Assembly: GCF_001014975.1 (NCBI RefSeq)
Contig: NZ_BBXA01000026.1
Location: 1 to 64,000, forward strand
Length of the DNA stretch: 64,000 nt
Direction of reading: 5' to 3'
Source of the DNA: Novosphingobium sp. MD-1
GTDB lineage: Bacteria > Pseudomonadota > Alphaproteobacteria > Sphingomonadales > Sphingomonadaceae
Shown here: piece after piece, positions 17,678 to 26,486 of the stretch
How the letters are laid out: each line of letters begins with the position of its first letter
How positions within the stretch are numbered: the first letter of the stretch is position 1
Made by a program: the position numbers and the translations under genes
Notes under the pieces: model-generated
Database searches by the model: none
The model's input: only the letters and a program-made list of their open reading frames with translations
Told to the model about the DNA's origin: nothing

Positions 17678-17762
17678 CGGCGGGTCTTTTCACCGTCACA
17701 GTCCTGTCGCATGGGCGGGTCGGGGATTCGCCGGCGGATAGCCACGGAAAAGGCGGTGCGGG

Positions 17763-18479
17763 ATGCGCTTTCAGGAAACCTTTCATCTGACGCCCTACCT
17801 CGATTCGCTGGTGAGCTACGCGGCGGCGCTGCTGTTCGGCGCGCTGATCGGGGCGGAACGGCAGTATCGCCAGCGCACGGCGGGCCTCAGGACCAACGCG
17901 CTGGTGGCGCTGGGCGCGGCGGCGTTCGTCGATCTGGGCCAGCGCCTGGCCGGCGATGCCGAAGCGGTGCGCGTGATCTCCTATGTCGTTTCGGGCGTCG
18001 GTTTCCTGGGCGCCGGGGTGATCATGAAGGAGGGCAAGAACGTGCGCGGCCTGAACACGGCCGCCACGCTCTGGTGCTCGGCCGCTGTGGGCACCTGTGC
18101 GGGCACCGACATGCTGGCCGAAGCCGCAACGCTGACCGTGTTCGTGGTGGCCGGCAACACGCTGCTGCGTTTTGTCGTGAACGCGATCAACCGCATCCCG
18201 CTGGCCGCCGCATCGCTGGAAGCGACATACTGGGTGACGGTCACCACGGACGCGGCCAGCGCCGACAGGCTGCGCGACCTGCTGGTCGATCACCTTGAAC
18301 TGATGCGTTATCCGGTCGCCGATACAGAACTGGTCGAACGTGCCGAGGACACGGTCGAAGTCCGTGCCCGCCTGGTCAGCACGGCGGCCGCCGAGAAGGA
18401 TCTCGATGCGATCGCCGCGCATCTGGAACGGACGCACGCAGTGGCCCACGCCACCTGGGAAGTGCAGACGCACGACTGA
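17763..18479 (+). CDS. MgtC/SapB-family membrane protein
   Basis: The 238-residue protein has four hydrophobic spans in residues 15-145 and the conserved MgtC block LLFGALIGAERQYRQRTAGL, followed by RTNALVALGAA, GVGFLGAGVIMKEG and RGLNTAATLWCSAAVG. The C-terminal 80 residues form a soluble ACT-like domain. MgtC proteins affect survival at low Mg2+ and inhibit F-type ATPase in some pathogens; in free-living bacteria the role is less clear. It converges on der with 15 bases between stops. Confidence 0.9.
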   Translation: MRFQETFHLTPYLDSLVSYAAALLFGALIGAERQYRQRTAGLRTNALVALGAAAFVDLGQRLAGDAEAVRVISYVVSGVGFLGAGVIMKEGKNVRGLNTAATLWCSAAVGTCAGTDMLAEAATLTVFVVAGNTLLRFVVNAINRIPLAAASLEATYWVTVTTDAASADRLRDLLVDHLELMRYPVADTELVERAEDTVEVRARLVSTAAAEKDLDAIAAHLERTHAVAHATWEVQTHD

Positions 18480-18494
18480 GCGCGCGCGTCCGCG

Positions 18495-19874
18495 TTACTT
18501 CGCGAACGGGTTCTTCGGGCTGCGCAGCGTCAGGCGGATCGGCACGGCATCGAACCCCAGCTCGCGCCGGATGCCGTTGATCAGATAGCGCCGGTAGCTT
18601 TCGGGCAGCATGTCCAGCCGGGTGCCGAACAGCACGAAGCCGGGCGGGCGCGTCTTGGCCTGCGTAATGTAGCGCAGCTTGATCCGCTTGCCCCCGGGGG
18701 CCGGCGGCGGATTGGCGGATAGCGCATCGTCGAACCAGCGGTTGAGCGCGGCGGTCGGCACGCGGCGGCTCCAGGAATCGCGGATGTCGAAGGCCACGGA
18801 CAGCAAGGTGTCCAGCCCCTTGCCTGTGCGCGCCGATACGGCCACCAGCGGCACGCCGCGCACTTGCGCCAGCCCTTCGTCCAGCGCGGCGCGCACGCCG
18901 TTGAAAAGGCCGCTGGCGTCCTCGGCCACGTCCCACTTGTTGATCGCGATGACGAGCGCGCGGCCTTCCTCCAGCACCATCGAGGCGATCTTGAGGTCCT
19001 GATGCTCCAGCCCGCGCGTGGCATCGAGCAGCAGGACGACGACTTCGGCGAAATCGATCGCGCGCCGCGCGTCGGCGACCGACAGCTTTTCCAGCTTCTC
19101 GACGACCTGCGATTTCTTGCGCATGCCGGCCGTGTCGATCAGGCGGATCGGGCGCGCCTTGCCGCTCTTGGGATCGTTCCAGTCCCAATCGATCGCGATC
19201 GAATCGCGGGTGATGCCCGCTTCCGGCCCGGTGAGCAGGCGATCCTCGCCCAGCAGGCGGTTGATCAGCGTGGACTTGCCCGCGTTGGGCCGCCCGACCA
19301 CGGCCAGTTTCAGGATCGATTCGGGATCGTATTCAGGTTCTTCACCGTCTTCCTCGCCGTCGTCGGCATCGGCTTCGGGTTCGCCGATCAGCGGGTAGAG
19401 CGCTTCGAACAGATCGCCCATGCCCTCGCCATGTTCGGCCGAAACGCCCACGGGATCGCCGAAGCCCAGTGAATAGGCTTCCAGCAGCCCCGCTTCGCCA
19501 GCGCGCCCTTCGGCTTTGTTGGCCAGGAGAATCACCGGCAGCGTATGTTCGCGCAGATAGCGGCCGATCTCTTCGTCGAGCGGGGTGATACCGGCGCGCG
19601 CGTCCACCACGAACAGCGCCACATCGGCGCCGGTCAGCGAAGCCTCGGTCTGCTGGCGCATCCGGCCGGGCAGGCTGGAAGGATCTTCGTCTTCCCAGCC
19701 GGCGGTATCGACGATGGTGAATTCGAGGCCGAGCAGCGTCGCTTCGCCGAAGCGGCGATCGCGCGTGACGCCTGGCTGATCGTCCACCAGCGCCAGCTTT
19801 TTCCCCACAAGCCTGTTGAAAAGCGTGGACTTGCCGACGTTGGGGCGGCCGATGATGATAACTTGCGGATGCAT
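18495..19874 (-). CDS. der: Ribosome-assembly GTPase Der (EngA)
   Basis: The 459-residue protein has two tandem GTPase domains, the hallmark of Der. The first has GRPNVGKSTLFN near residue 8 and DTAGWEDE; the second has GRPNAGKSTLIN and DTAGMRKKSQV, joined by an acidic linker (EADADDGEEDGEEPEYD). The C-terminal KH-like domain closes the protein. Der acts in 50S subunit maturation and is essential in most bacteria. It is divergent from the CHAP-domain gene. Confidence 0.97.
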   Translation of the reverse strand: MHPQVIIIGRPNVGKSTLFNRLVGKKLALVDDQPGVTRDRRFGEATLLGLEFTIVDTAGWEDEDPSSLPGRMRQQTEASLTGADVALFVVDARAGITPLDEEIGRYLREHTLPVILLANKAEGRAGEAGLLEAYSLGFGDPVGVSAEHGEGMGDLFEALYPLIGEPEADADDGEEDGEEPEYDPESILKLAVVGRPNAGKSTLINRLLGEDRLLTGPEAGITRDSIAIDWDWNDPKSGKARPIRLIDTAGMRKKSQVVEKLEKLSVADARRAIDFAEVVVLLLDATRGLEHQDLKIASMVLEEGRALVIAINKWDVAEDASGLFNGVRAALDEGLAQVRGVPLVAVSARTGKGLDTLLSVAFDIRDSWSRRVPTAALNRWFDDALSANPPPAPGGKRIKLRYITQAKTRPPGFVLFGTRLDMLPESYRRYLINGIRRELGFDAVPIRLTLRSPKNPFAK

Positions 19875-19975
19875 CGCCCACCGTTGGCCCGCGCGCGCGG
19901 CGATGGCAAGGACGGTTTGGCGCGAACCGCCCGTAAACCGGCCTTTCCGAACCTCCGTAATCGCCGTTCATCGCC

Positions 19976-19990
19976 TTAAACGCATGTTAA
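19976..19990 (+). promoter_or_regulatory. CtrA-type binding site upstream of the CHAP gene
   Basis: TTAA (19976-19979), seven bases, TTAA (19987-19990) followed by C: the exact full-length CtrA box TTAA-N7-TTAAC known from Caulobacter. It lies in the der/CHAP divergent gap, 49 bases before ATG 20039. In a GC-rich genome a chance match is unlikely but possible. Confidence 0.6.
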
Positions 19991-20038
19991 CTACATCGGT
20001 GAGGGTGATTCTTACCTTACCGGCAGAAAATTGCCGGC

Positions 20039-20884
20039 ATGAAGGGATTGACCGGCAAAATCGCGGCACTGGCCGTATCGGGGGCCGTATGGGGCTCAGC
20101 GAACGTGGCGCAAGCCGCGCCCGCGGCGTTGCAGGCAGCGGGCGCGGCCGCGATGACGCGCCAGCAGGATGCGGATGGTGATTCGGACGCGCTGCCCTAT
20201 CTCCAGTGCGTGCCCTATGCGCGGCAGGTTTCCGGCATCGGCATCTATGGCGATGCGCTGACCTGGTGGGATCAGGCGGCGGGGCGCTATGCCCGTGGCC
20301 GCCAGCCGCGCGTGGGCGCGGTGATGAGCTTCCGCCCCTATGGCGGCATGGAACTGGGCCATGTCGCGGCAGTCAGCCGGATTATCGATTCGCGCACGGT
20401 GCTGCTGCGCCATGCCAACTGGTCGCCGATCAACGGCCGGCGCGGGCAGATCGAGAAAGACGTGCGCGCGGTCGACGTTTCGCCCGAAAACGATTGGAGC
20501 GAAGTGCGCGTGTGGTATGCCCCGATCGCCGATCTCGGGACCACGCGCTGGCCGGTCAACGGCTTCATCTATAACGAAAAGCCGCGCAAGAACGAGCGGT
20601 TGACGGTGCTCGCGTCGGCAGAAACGGCCACCCCGGCGCATGCGCCGCTGATGGCGCGCACCGAGCCCGCGCGGAGCGCGGCTGGCCGCGGTATCGGCGC
20701 GGACTTCCTCAAGGGTGTCATACCCGAATCGCGCGCCGCGCAGACTCCGGCGTCGCGGCGCCCGGCCCGGCAGAGCCTTGCCACCAGCGCTCCGCGAACG
20801 GCTCCGGCCCGCGCGACGTCCACGCGCCTGGCGGGAAGCGATAGCGACCCGATCGGCCGGATCATCGCCGCGCGGATGCGCTGA
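20039..20884 (+). CDS. Secreted CHAP-domain protein (putative peptidoglycan amidase)
   Basis: The 281-residue protein has an N-terminal signal sequence (cleavage near AQA-AP, about residue 27). The CHAP domain spans about residues 50-165, with the catalytic Cys in LQCVPYARQVSG and the His in ELGHVAAVS. The C-terminal 100 residues are Ala/Arg/Pro-rich and low in complexity, ending in DPIGRIIAARMR. CHAP enzymes cleave peptidoglycan amide or peptide bonds, so a periplasmic cell-wall role is likely. A CtrA-type box upstream points to cell-cycle control. A small hairpin (20020-20037) occupies the place of the Shine-Dalgarno sequence. Confidence 0.83.
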   Translation: MKGLTGKIAALAVSGAVWGSANVAQAAPAALQAAGAAAMTRQQDADGDSDALPYLQCVPYARQVSGIGIYGDALTWWDQAAGRYARGRQPRVGAVMSFRPYGGMELGHVAAVSRIIDSRTVLLRHANWSPINGRRGQIEKDVRAVDVSPENDWSEVRVWYAPIADLGTTRWPVNGFIYNEKPRKNERLTVLASAETATPAHAPLMARTEPARSAAGRGIGADFLKGVIPESRAAQTPASRRPARQSLATSAPRTAPARATSTRLAGSDSDPIGRIIAARMR

Positions 20885-20917
20885 TCCGCGCGGCGCTTCC
20901 GGTCTAGGTTGCCGGAA

Positions 20918-21787
20918 TCAGAGCGTGCGGATGATCGCCGAGAAATCGAGCCCGCCGTTGCCGGCGGCGGCGAAGGCTTCGTAGAGTTCTTCCGCCCGCG
21001 TGCCCATCGGCACCTGCGATCCCGCATCGCGCGCGGCGGCAACCGCCAGCTTGAGGTCCTTGAGCATCAGCGCGGTGGCGAAACCGCCCTGGTAGTCGTT
21101 GTCCGCCGGGCTCTGCGGCCCCACGCCGGGCAGCGGGCAATAGCTGGTCATCGACCACGACTGGCCCGAAGCCTTCGACGAGATATCATAGAACACTTGC
21201 GGATCGAGGCCGAGCTTCTGCGCCATGGCAAAGGCTTCGCAGGTGGCGATCATCGTCGCGCCCAGGATCATGTTGTTGCAGATCTTGGCAGCCTGTCCGG
21301 CGCCGCTGCCGCCGGCATGGATCACCGCCTTGCCCATCGCCGCCAGGATCGGCTCCGCCCGCGCGAAAGCCGCGTTATCGCCGCCCACCATGAACGTCAG
21401 CGTGCCTCCGTTCGCGGCGGCGATCCCGCCCGAGACGGGGGCGTCGACCATGGCATAGCCGGCGGTCGAGGCCGCTGTCGCGACCTTGCGCGCGGTGGCG
21501 ACGTCGATCGTCGAGCAATCGAGCAGCAGCGCTGTTTGCGGGGCCTGTCCGATCACGTCGGCGCCATAGACGCTGTCCACGATCGCGCCGTTGGGCAGCA
21601 TCGAGACCACAGCCTCCGCGCCCCGCACCGCCTCGCGCACCGAGGTATAGGTCGCGCAGCCGTTATCGCTGGCCCGCGCCAGCGCATCGGGGGAAAGGTC
21701 GAAGGCATGAACCTCGTGCCCGGCCTTGACCAGATTCGCGGCCATGCCGCCGCCCATATTGCCGAGACCGATGAACGCGATTTTCAT
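20918..21787 (-). CDS. mmsB: 3-hydroxyisobutyrate dehydrogenase
   Basis: The 289-residue protein oxidises 3-hydroxyisobutyrate to methylmalonate semialdehyde with NAD+ in valine breakdown. Seen: the Rossmann start IAFIGLGNMGGGMAANLVKAGH, the substrate-binding block MVDAPVSGGIAAANGGTLTFMVGG, and the active-site lysine region GSGAGQAAKICNNMILG (read in parts). Length is standard. It is the last gene of the minus-strand operon that begins with mmsA at 26383, 30 bases after the enoyl-CoA hydratase gene. Confidence 0.95.
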   Translation of the reverse strand: MKIAFIGLGNMGGGMAANLVKAGHEVHAFDLSPDALARASDNGCATYTSVREAVRGAEAVVSMLPNGAIVDSVYGADVIGQAPQTALLLDCSTIDVATARKVATAASTAGYAMVDAPVSGGIAAANGGTLTFMVGGDNAAFARAEPILAAMGKAVIHAGGSGAGQAAKICNNMILGATMIATCEAFAMAQKLGLDPQVFYDISSKASGQSWSMTSYCPLPGVGPQSPADNDYQGGFATALMLKDLKLAVAAARDAGSQVPMGTRAEELYEAFAAAGNGGLDFSAIIRTL

Positions 21788-21817
21788 GCTTCTCCCCTAT
21801 CGCTGGCAATTCAGGCC

Positions 21818-22603
21818 TTACCGCCCCGTCCAGACGCCGGGGCGCTTTTCGATGAATGCCGCCATGCCTTCGGCCTTGTCCTCGGTGGCGGTCAGGATCT
21901 GGAACAGGCGGCGTTCGTGGAGCAGGCCCTGATCGAGCGTGGTCTCGAACGCGGCGTTGACCATTTCCTTGTTGGCGATGGCCGCGACCGGCGGCATCGC
22001 GGCGATCGTCTCGGCCGTCTTCAGCGCATCGGCCAGCAGGTCCGCCAGCGGCACGATCCGCGCGACGAGGCCCGAGCGTTCGGCTTCCTCGGCGCCCATC
22101 ATCCGCCCGGTCAGGCACATTTCCATGGCCTTGGCCTTGCCCACCGCGCGCGTCAGGCGCTGCGATCCGCCCATGCCCGGCGCCACGCCCAGCTTGATCT
22201 CCGGCTGGCCGAACTTCGCCGTGTCGGCCGCGATGATGAAGTCCGCCATCATCGCCAGTTCGCAGCCGCCGCCCAGCGCGAAGCCGTTCACCGCCGCGAT
22301 CCACGGCTTGCGCGTGGTCTTGACGAGGTGGCTGGTCCAGCGCGCGAAGAAATCCTGGTTGTAGAAATCGACCGCCGGCTTTTCCGCCATTTCCTTGATG
22401 TCCGCGCCGGCCGCAAAGGCCTTCTCGCCCGATCCGGTCAGCACCGCGCAGCGCTGCGCGGGATCGGCTTCGAACGCCGCGAAAGCGCCGATCAGGTCTT
22501 CCAGCACCTGCGAATTCAGCGCGTTCAGCGCCTGCGGGCGGTTGAGCGTGATGAGCGTGACGGCGCCCTTCTGTTCGACCAGGATCGTTTCGTATTCGGC
22601 CAT
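21818..22603 (-). CDS. Enoyl-CoA hydratase (methacrylyl-CoA hydration)
   Basis: The 261-residue crotonase-family enzyme has the oxyanion-hole block AAGADIKEM and both catalytic glutamates, in GGGCELAM and [15 protein letters not shown]. The frame is open far upstream, but ATG 22603 gives the typical short N-terminus [13 protein letters not shown]. Between the hydrolase and mmsB genes it is well placed to hydrate methacrylyl-CoA to 3-hydroxyisobutyryl-CoA in valine catabolism. Crotonases are broad, so fatty-acid oxidation is also possible. Confidence 0.92.
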   Translation of the reverse strand: MAEYETILVEQKGAVTLITLNRPQALNALNSQVLEDLIGAFAAFEADPAQRCAVLTGSGEKAFAAGADIKEMAEKPAVDFYNQDFFARWTSHLVKTTRKPWIAAVNGFALGGGCELAMMADFIIAADTAKFGQPEIKLGVAPGMGGSQRLTRAVGKAKAMEMCLTGRMMGAEEAERSGLVARIVPLADLLADALKTAETIAAMPPVAAIANKEMVNAAFETTLDQGLLHERRLFQILTATEDKAEGMAAFIEKRPGVWTGR

Positions 22604-22665
22604 CTCAGCAGTCTCCAGATGTGTCGCCCGGGCGGGCAGCCACCCGCTCTCGCGGGAAGCGGCGC

Positions 22666-23739
22666 TCAAGGCAATGGCGTCCATTCCTCGTCCGCCGGCA
22701 GCGGGGCGAAGATCGCCTCGATCAGGTCGTCGGTCACGCCTTCGGGCGTGGCCGGGTTCCAGCGCGGCGCGTGGTCCTTGTCGACGATCACCGCGCGCAC
22801 GCCCTCGGCGAAATCGGGGCGGACCAGCACGCGGCTGGCCACGCGATATTCCATCGCCATGTTGTCCGCGAAATCGGTCAGCGAAAGGCTGTCGTGCAAT
22901 TGCCGCAGCGCCACCTTGCAGGTCTGCGGGCTCTTGTGGCCCAGCGTTTCCAGCGTCGCGCGCGCCCAGTCGCCGTCCTCGGCCGCCAGCGCGGCCAGGA
23001 TGTCCTCGTACCGGTCCGACGCGAACGTCCGCGCGATCGTTTCGGCCACGGCGGCGATCTTCGCTTCGGGCGGCACGGCGGCCAACGCGTGTAGCGTCGC
23101 AGCGACAGCGGAAGGATCGGCGGCGATGCGCGCCTTGGCCTCCGCCGTGGCGGCGGACGGCAGATAGTGCGTGGCAAGGTCGGCCCAAAGGCATTCCGCG
23201 CCGTCCAGCCGCGCCCCGGTCAGCGCCAGATACGGACCCAGCCGGCCGTGCAGGCGCGAAAGATACCAGCCGCCGCCAACGTCCGGAAACAGGCCGATCC
23301 CGGTTTCGGGCATGGCTAGCCTGGTCGCCTCGGTCGCCACGCGGTATTGCGAAGGCCCGGCAAGGCCCACGCCGCCGCCCATGGTGATCCCGTCCATGAA
23401 GGTCACCACCGGCTTGGGATAAGTGAAGATCAGGTGGTTGAGCCGGTATTCGTCGAAGAAGAACTGGCGGCCCGATGCGCCACCATCGTTCAGCGCGGAA
23501 TTGCGCAGGAAGGCGATGTCGCCGCCGGCGCAGAACCCGCGCGACAGTTTGGGATCACCATCGGGCGCAACTGCGTGGTCCAGGATCACCACCTGTACCG
23601 CCGGATCGTCGCGCCAGGCCAGCAGCGCTGCGGTCATGGCGTGGACCATCGGCAGCGTCAGCGCATGAATTGCCTTGGGGCGGTTGAGCGAGAGGAAGCC
23701 GGCGGCGCCTTCGGTGCGGATCAGAACGTCATCGGTCAC
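22666..23739 (-). CDS. 3-hydroxyisobutyryl-CoA hydrolase
   Basis: The 357-residue member of the crotonase superfamily is of the HIBCH type, which frees 3-hydroxyisobutyrate from CoA. Diagnostic are [25 protein letters not shown] and the [19 protein letters not shown] block with the catalytic Glu and Asp, plus the long C-terminal extension absent from plain hydratases. The start is GTG 23739, which overlaps the stop of the acyl-CoA dehydrogenase gene (GTGA), so translation is probably coupled. It is the third gene of the valine operon. Confidence 0.93.
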   Translation of the reverse strand: MTDDVLIRTEGAAGFLSLNRPKAIHALTLPMVHAMTAALLAWRDDPAVQVVILDHAVAPDGDPKLSRGFCAGGDIAFLRNSALNDGGASGRQFFFDEYRLNHLIFTYPKPVVTFMDGITMGGGVGLAGPSQYRVATEATRLAMPETGIGLFPDVGGGWYLSRLHGRLGPYLALTGARLDGAECLWADLATHYLPSAATAEAKARIAADPSAVAATLHALAAVPPEAKIAAVAETIARTFASDRYEDILAALAAEDGDWARATLETLGHKSPQTCKVALRQLHDSLSLTDFADNMAMEYRVASRVLVRPDFAEGVRAVIVDKDHAPRWNPATPEGVTDDLIEAIFAPLPADEEWTPLP

Positions 23740-24878
23740 TTCAACAGGTCCCTTCCCACGATCAGGCGCATCACTTCGTTTGTCCCCTCCAGGATGCGAT
23801 GCACGCGCAGGTCGCGCCAGAAGCGTTCGATCGGGTAATCGCGCAGATAGCCATAGCCGCCGAACAGCTGGAGCGCGCGGTCGACCACCGAGGACCCGTT
23901 GTCGGTCGCCAGCTTCTTGGCCATCGCCGAAAAGCGCGTGCTGTCGGGCGCGCCGGCGGTCACCTTGGCGGCGGCGAGGTAGAGGAGGGCGCGCGCCGCT
24001 TCCAGATCGGTCGCCATGTCGGCCAGCGTGAACTGGGTGTTCTGGAACTCGGCGATCGCCTTGCCGAACTGCGCGCGGTCCTTGACGTAGCCGACCGCCT
24101 CGTCGAGGCAGCGCTGCGCCCCGCCAAGCGAACAGGCGCCGATGTTCAGCCGCCCGCCGTCCAGCCCCGCCATGGCGATGGCGAAGCCCTGTCCTTCCGC
24201 GCCGACGCGGTTGGCGACGGGCACTTTCACGTTGTCGAGGATGACCTGCGCGGTGGGTGAGGCGTTCCAGCCCAGCTTCTTCTCGGGCGCGCCAAAGCTG
24301 ACGCCCGGCATGTCCTTCTCGATCACCAGGCAGGTGATGCCCTTCGGCCCATCGTCGCCGGTGCGCACCATCGTCACGTAGAGATCGTTCACCCCGCCGC
24401 CCGAGATGAACTGCTTGGTGCCGGTAACGACGTAGTGATCGCCTTCGAGGCGGGCGGTGGTCTTGAGCGCCGCCGCGTCCGAACCGGAACCCGGCTCGGT
24501 CAGGCAGTAGCTGGCCATCAGGTCCATGGTGACGAGGCCCGGCAGCGTGCGCGCCTTGATCGCGTCGCCACCGAACTTGTCGATCATCCACGCCGCCATG
24601 TTGTGGATCGAGATGAACGCGCTGGTCGCCGGGCAGCCATAGGCCATGGCTTCCATGATCAGCGCCGCTTCCAGCCGCCCGAGGCCGATGCCGCCCGCTT
24701 CCTCGCTGACATAGATCGCGCCGAAGCCCAGTTCGGCGGCGGCCTTGATCGTTTCGCGTGGAAACAGGTGTTCCTCGTCCCACTGCGCGGCGAAGGGCGT
24801 GATCGCGTCGGCGGTGAACCGCCGCGCCATCTCCTGAATGGCGCGCTGGTCCTCGGTAAGCTGGAACTGGTCGGTCAT
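23736..24878 (-). CDS. Acyl-CoA dehydrogenase (probable isobutyryl-CoA dehydrogenase)
   Basis: The 380-residue flavoprotein has the acyl-CoA dehydrogenase signatures ASYCLTEPGSGSDA, GTKQFISGGG, and the C-terminal FGGYGYLRDYPIERFWRD with RILEGTNEVMRLIVGR (read in parts). The Glu of EGTNE is the expected catalytic base in short-chain and isobutyryl-CoA enzymes. Operon context between mmsA and the 3-hydroxyisobutyryl-CoA hydrolase gene argues for isobutyryl-CoA as substrate. ATG 24878 lies eight bases after the mmsA stop. Confidence 0.93.
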   Translation of the reverse strand: MTDQFQLTEDQRAIQEMARRFTADAITPFAAQWDEEHLFPRETIKAAAELGFGAIYVSEEAGGIGLGRLEAALIMEAMAYGCPATSAFISIHNMAAWMIDKFGGDAIKARTLPGLVTMDLMASYCLTEPGSGSDAAALKTTARLEGDHYVVTGTKQFISGGGVNDLYVTMVRTGDDGPKGITCLVIEKDMPGVSFGAPEKKLGWNASPTAQVILDNVKVPVANRVGAEGQGFAIAMAGLDGGRLNIGACSLGGAQRCLDEAVGYVKDRAQFGKAIAEFQNTQFTLADMATDLEAARALLYLAAAKVTAGAPDSTRFSAMAKKLATDNGSSVVDRALQLFGGYGYLRDYPIERFWRDLRVHRILEGTNEVMRLIVGRDLLK

Positions 24879-24886
24879 CTGGCGCC

Positions 24887-26383
24887 TTACCCCATCGTCG
24901 GAATGACGAAGGCGTTGCCCCCGTCCGGCGAACCGTCGGGCCAGCGCTGGGTCACGGTCTTGACCTTGGTCCAGAACTTCACGCCTTCCATGCCGTGCTG
25001 GTTGGTATCGCCGAATGCCGACCGCTTCCAGCCACCAAAGGTGTGATAGGCCACCGGCACCGGGATCGGCACGTTGATGCCGACCATGCCGACATTGACC
25101 CGCGCCGCGAATTCGCGCGCGGCATGGCCGTTGCGGGTGAACAGGGCGACGCCGTTGCCGTACTGGTGCTTCGAGGGCAGCGCGAGCGCTTCCTCGAAGT
25201 CCTTCGCGCGCACGATCTGCAGCACCGGGCCGAAGATCTCGTTGTGGTAGCTGTCCATCTCCGCGGTGACGTGATCGATCAGCGTCGGGCCGACGAAGAA
25301 GCCGTTCTCGTGGCCCTGCAGCGTGAAGCCGCGCCCGTCGACGACCAGTTCGCCGCCTTCCTCCACGCACTTCGCGATCCAGCCCTCGATCTTCTCCTTG
25401 TGCGCCTGCGTCACCACCGGGCCATAGTGCGCGTCGGGATCGGTCGAGACGCCAACCTTGAGCGCCTCGATCGCCGGGATCAGCTTGGCCTTCAGGCGCT
25501 CGGCGGTGTCTTCGCCCACCGGCACCACCACCGGCAGCGCCATGCAGCGTTCGCCCGCCGAACCGAATGCGGCGCCGGCCAGATCGTTCACCACCTGGTC
25601 GAGATCGGCGTCGGGCATGACGATGCCGTGGTTCTTGGCCCCGCCCATCGCCTGCACGCGCTTTCCGGCGGCCACGCCCCGGTTATAGACGTAGTGCGCG
25701 ATGTCGGACGAGCCGACGAAGCTGACCGCGCCGATCGCGGGATGATCGAGAATCGCGTCGACCATCTCCTTATCGCCCTGCACCACCTGGCAGATGCCTT
25801 CGGGCAGCCCGGCCTCCAGGAACAGTTCGGCCAGGCGCACCGGCACCGACGGATCGCGTTCCGAAGGCTTGATGATGAAGGCGTTGCCGCAGGCGATGGC
25901 CACGGCCGACATCCACAGCGGGATCATCGCCGGGAAGTTGAACGGGGTGATGCCCGCACCGATGCCGATCGGCTGGCGCATCGAATAGACGTCGATGCCC
26001 GGCCCGGCGCCTTGCGTGTATTCGCCCTTCAGCACGTGCGGGATGCCGCAGGCGAATTCCACCACTTCCAGCCCGCGCTGGATGTCGCCCTTCGAATCCG
26101 CGATGACCTTGCCGTGCTCGGACGAGAGCAGGCGGGCCAGTTCGTCCATGTTCGCTTCGACCAGTTCCTTGAAGCGGAACATCACGCGGGCGCGGCGCTG
26201 CGGGTTGGTGGCGGCCCAGGCGGGCTGCGCGGCCTGCGCGGCGGCGACGGCGCGATCGAGCACCGCCTGGTCGCCCAGCGCGACCTGCGCCTGCACGCCG
26301 CCGCTGTTGGGATCGAAGACGTCGCTCTTGCGAGCGGGGGCGCCGCCGGGACCACCGACGATGAAATGATCGATCAGGCGCAT
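24887..26383 (-). CDS. mmsA: CoA-acylating methylmalonate-semialdehyde dehydrogenase
   Basis: The 498-residue aldehyde dehydrogenase converts methylmalonate semialdehyde to propionyl-CoA. Family marks are the N-terminal LIDHFIVGG, GAGITPFNFPAMIPLWM, FVGSSDIAHYVY and the catalytic-cysteine block GSAGERCMALPV. GAGITPFNFP and GERCMA are specific to MmsA among aldehyde dehydrogenases. The frame is open to 26488, but ATG 26383 gives the standard N-terminus. First gene of the five-gene valine operon; divergent from a LysR gene whose promoter region it shares. Confidence 0.96.
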   Translation of the reverse strand: MRLIDHFIVGGPGGAPARKSDVFDPNSGGVQAQVALGDQAVLDRAVAAAQAAQPAWAATNPQRRARVMFRFKELVEANMDELARLLSSEHGKVIADSKGDIQRGLEVVEFACGIPHVLKGEYTQGAGPGIDVYSMRQPIGIGAGITPFNFPAMIPLWMSAVAIACGNAFIIKPSERDPSVPVRLAELFLEAGLPEGICQVVQGDKEMVDAILDHPAIGAVSFVGSSDIAHYVYNRGVAAGKRVQAMGGAKNHGIVMPDADLDQVVNDLAGAAFGSAGERCMALPVVVPVGEDTAERLKAKLIPAIEALKVGVSTDPDAHYGPVVTQAHKEKIEGWIAKCVEEGGELVVDGRGFTLQGHENGFFVGPTLIDHVTAEMDSYHNEIFGPVLQIVRAKDFEEALALPSKHQYGNGVALFTRNGHAAREFAARVNVGMVGINVPIPVPVAYHTFGGWKRSAFGDTNQHGMEGVKFWTKVKTVTQRWPDGSPDGGNAFVIPTMG

Positions 26384-26446
26384 TGCGCGAATCCTCTTCC
26401 TGACGGGATCGAAGTGACCTCGGCGCTGTCCTGCACTCCGGACCAG

Positions 26447-26484
26447 TTGCAGGCAACCGGCGATTATGCGAGTTCTACCTGCAA
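26447..26484. promoter_or_regulatory. Inverted repeat in the LysR/mmsA divergent region
   Basis: TTGCAGG (26447-26453) and its complement CCTGCAA (26478-26484) form a 7-bp dyad with 24 bases between the arms; a shorter dyad GTTGC-AG-GCAAC overlaps the first arm. It is placed just before the LysR start and 64 bases upstream of mmsA, where a LysR regulator would be expected to bind. Confidence 0.4.
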
Positions 26485-26486
26485 TC

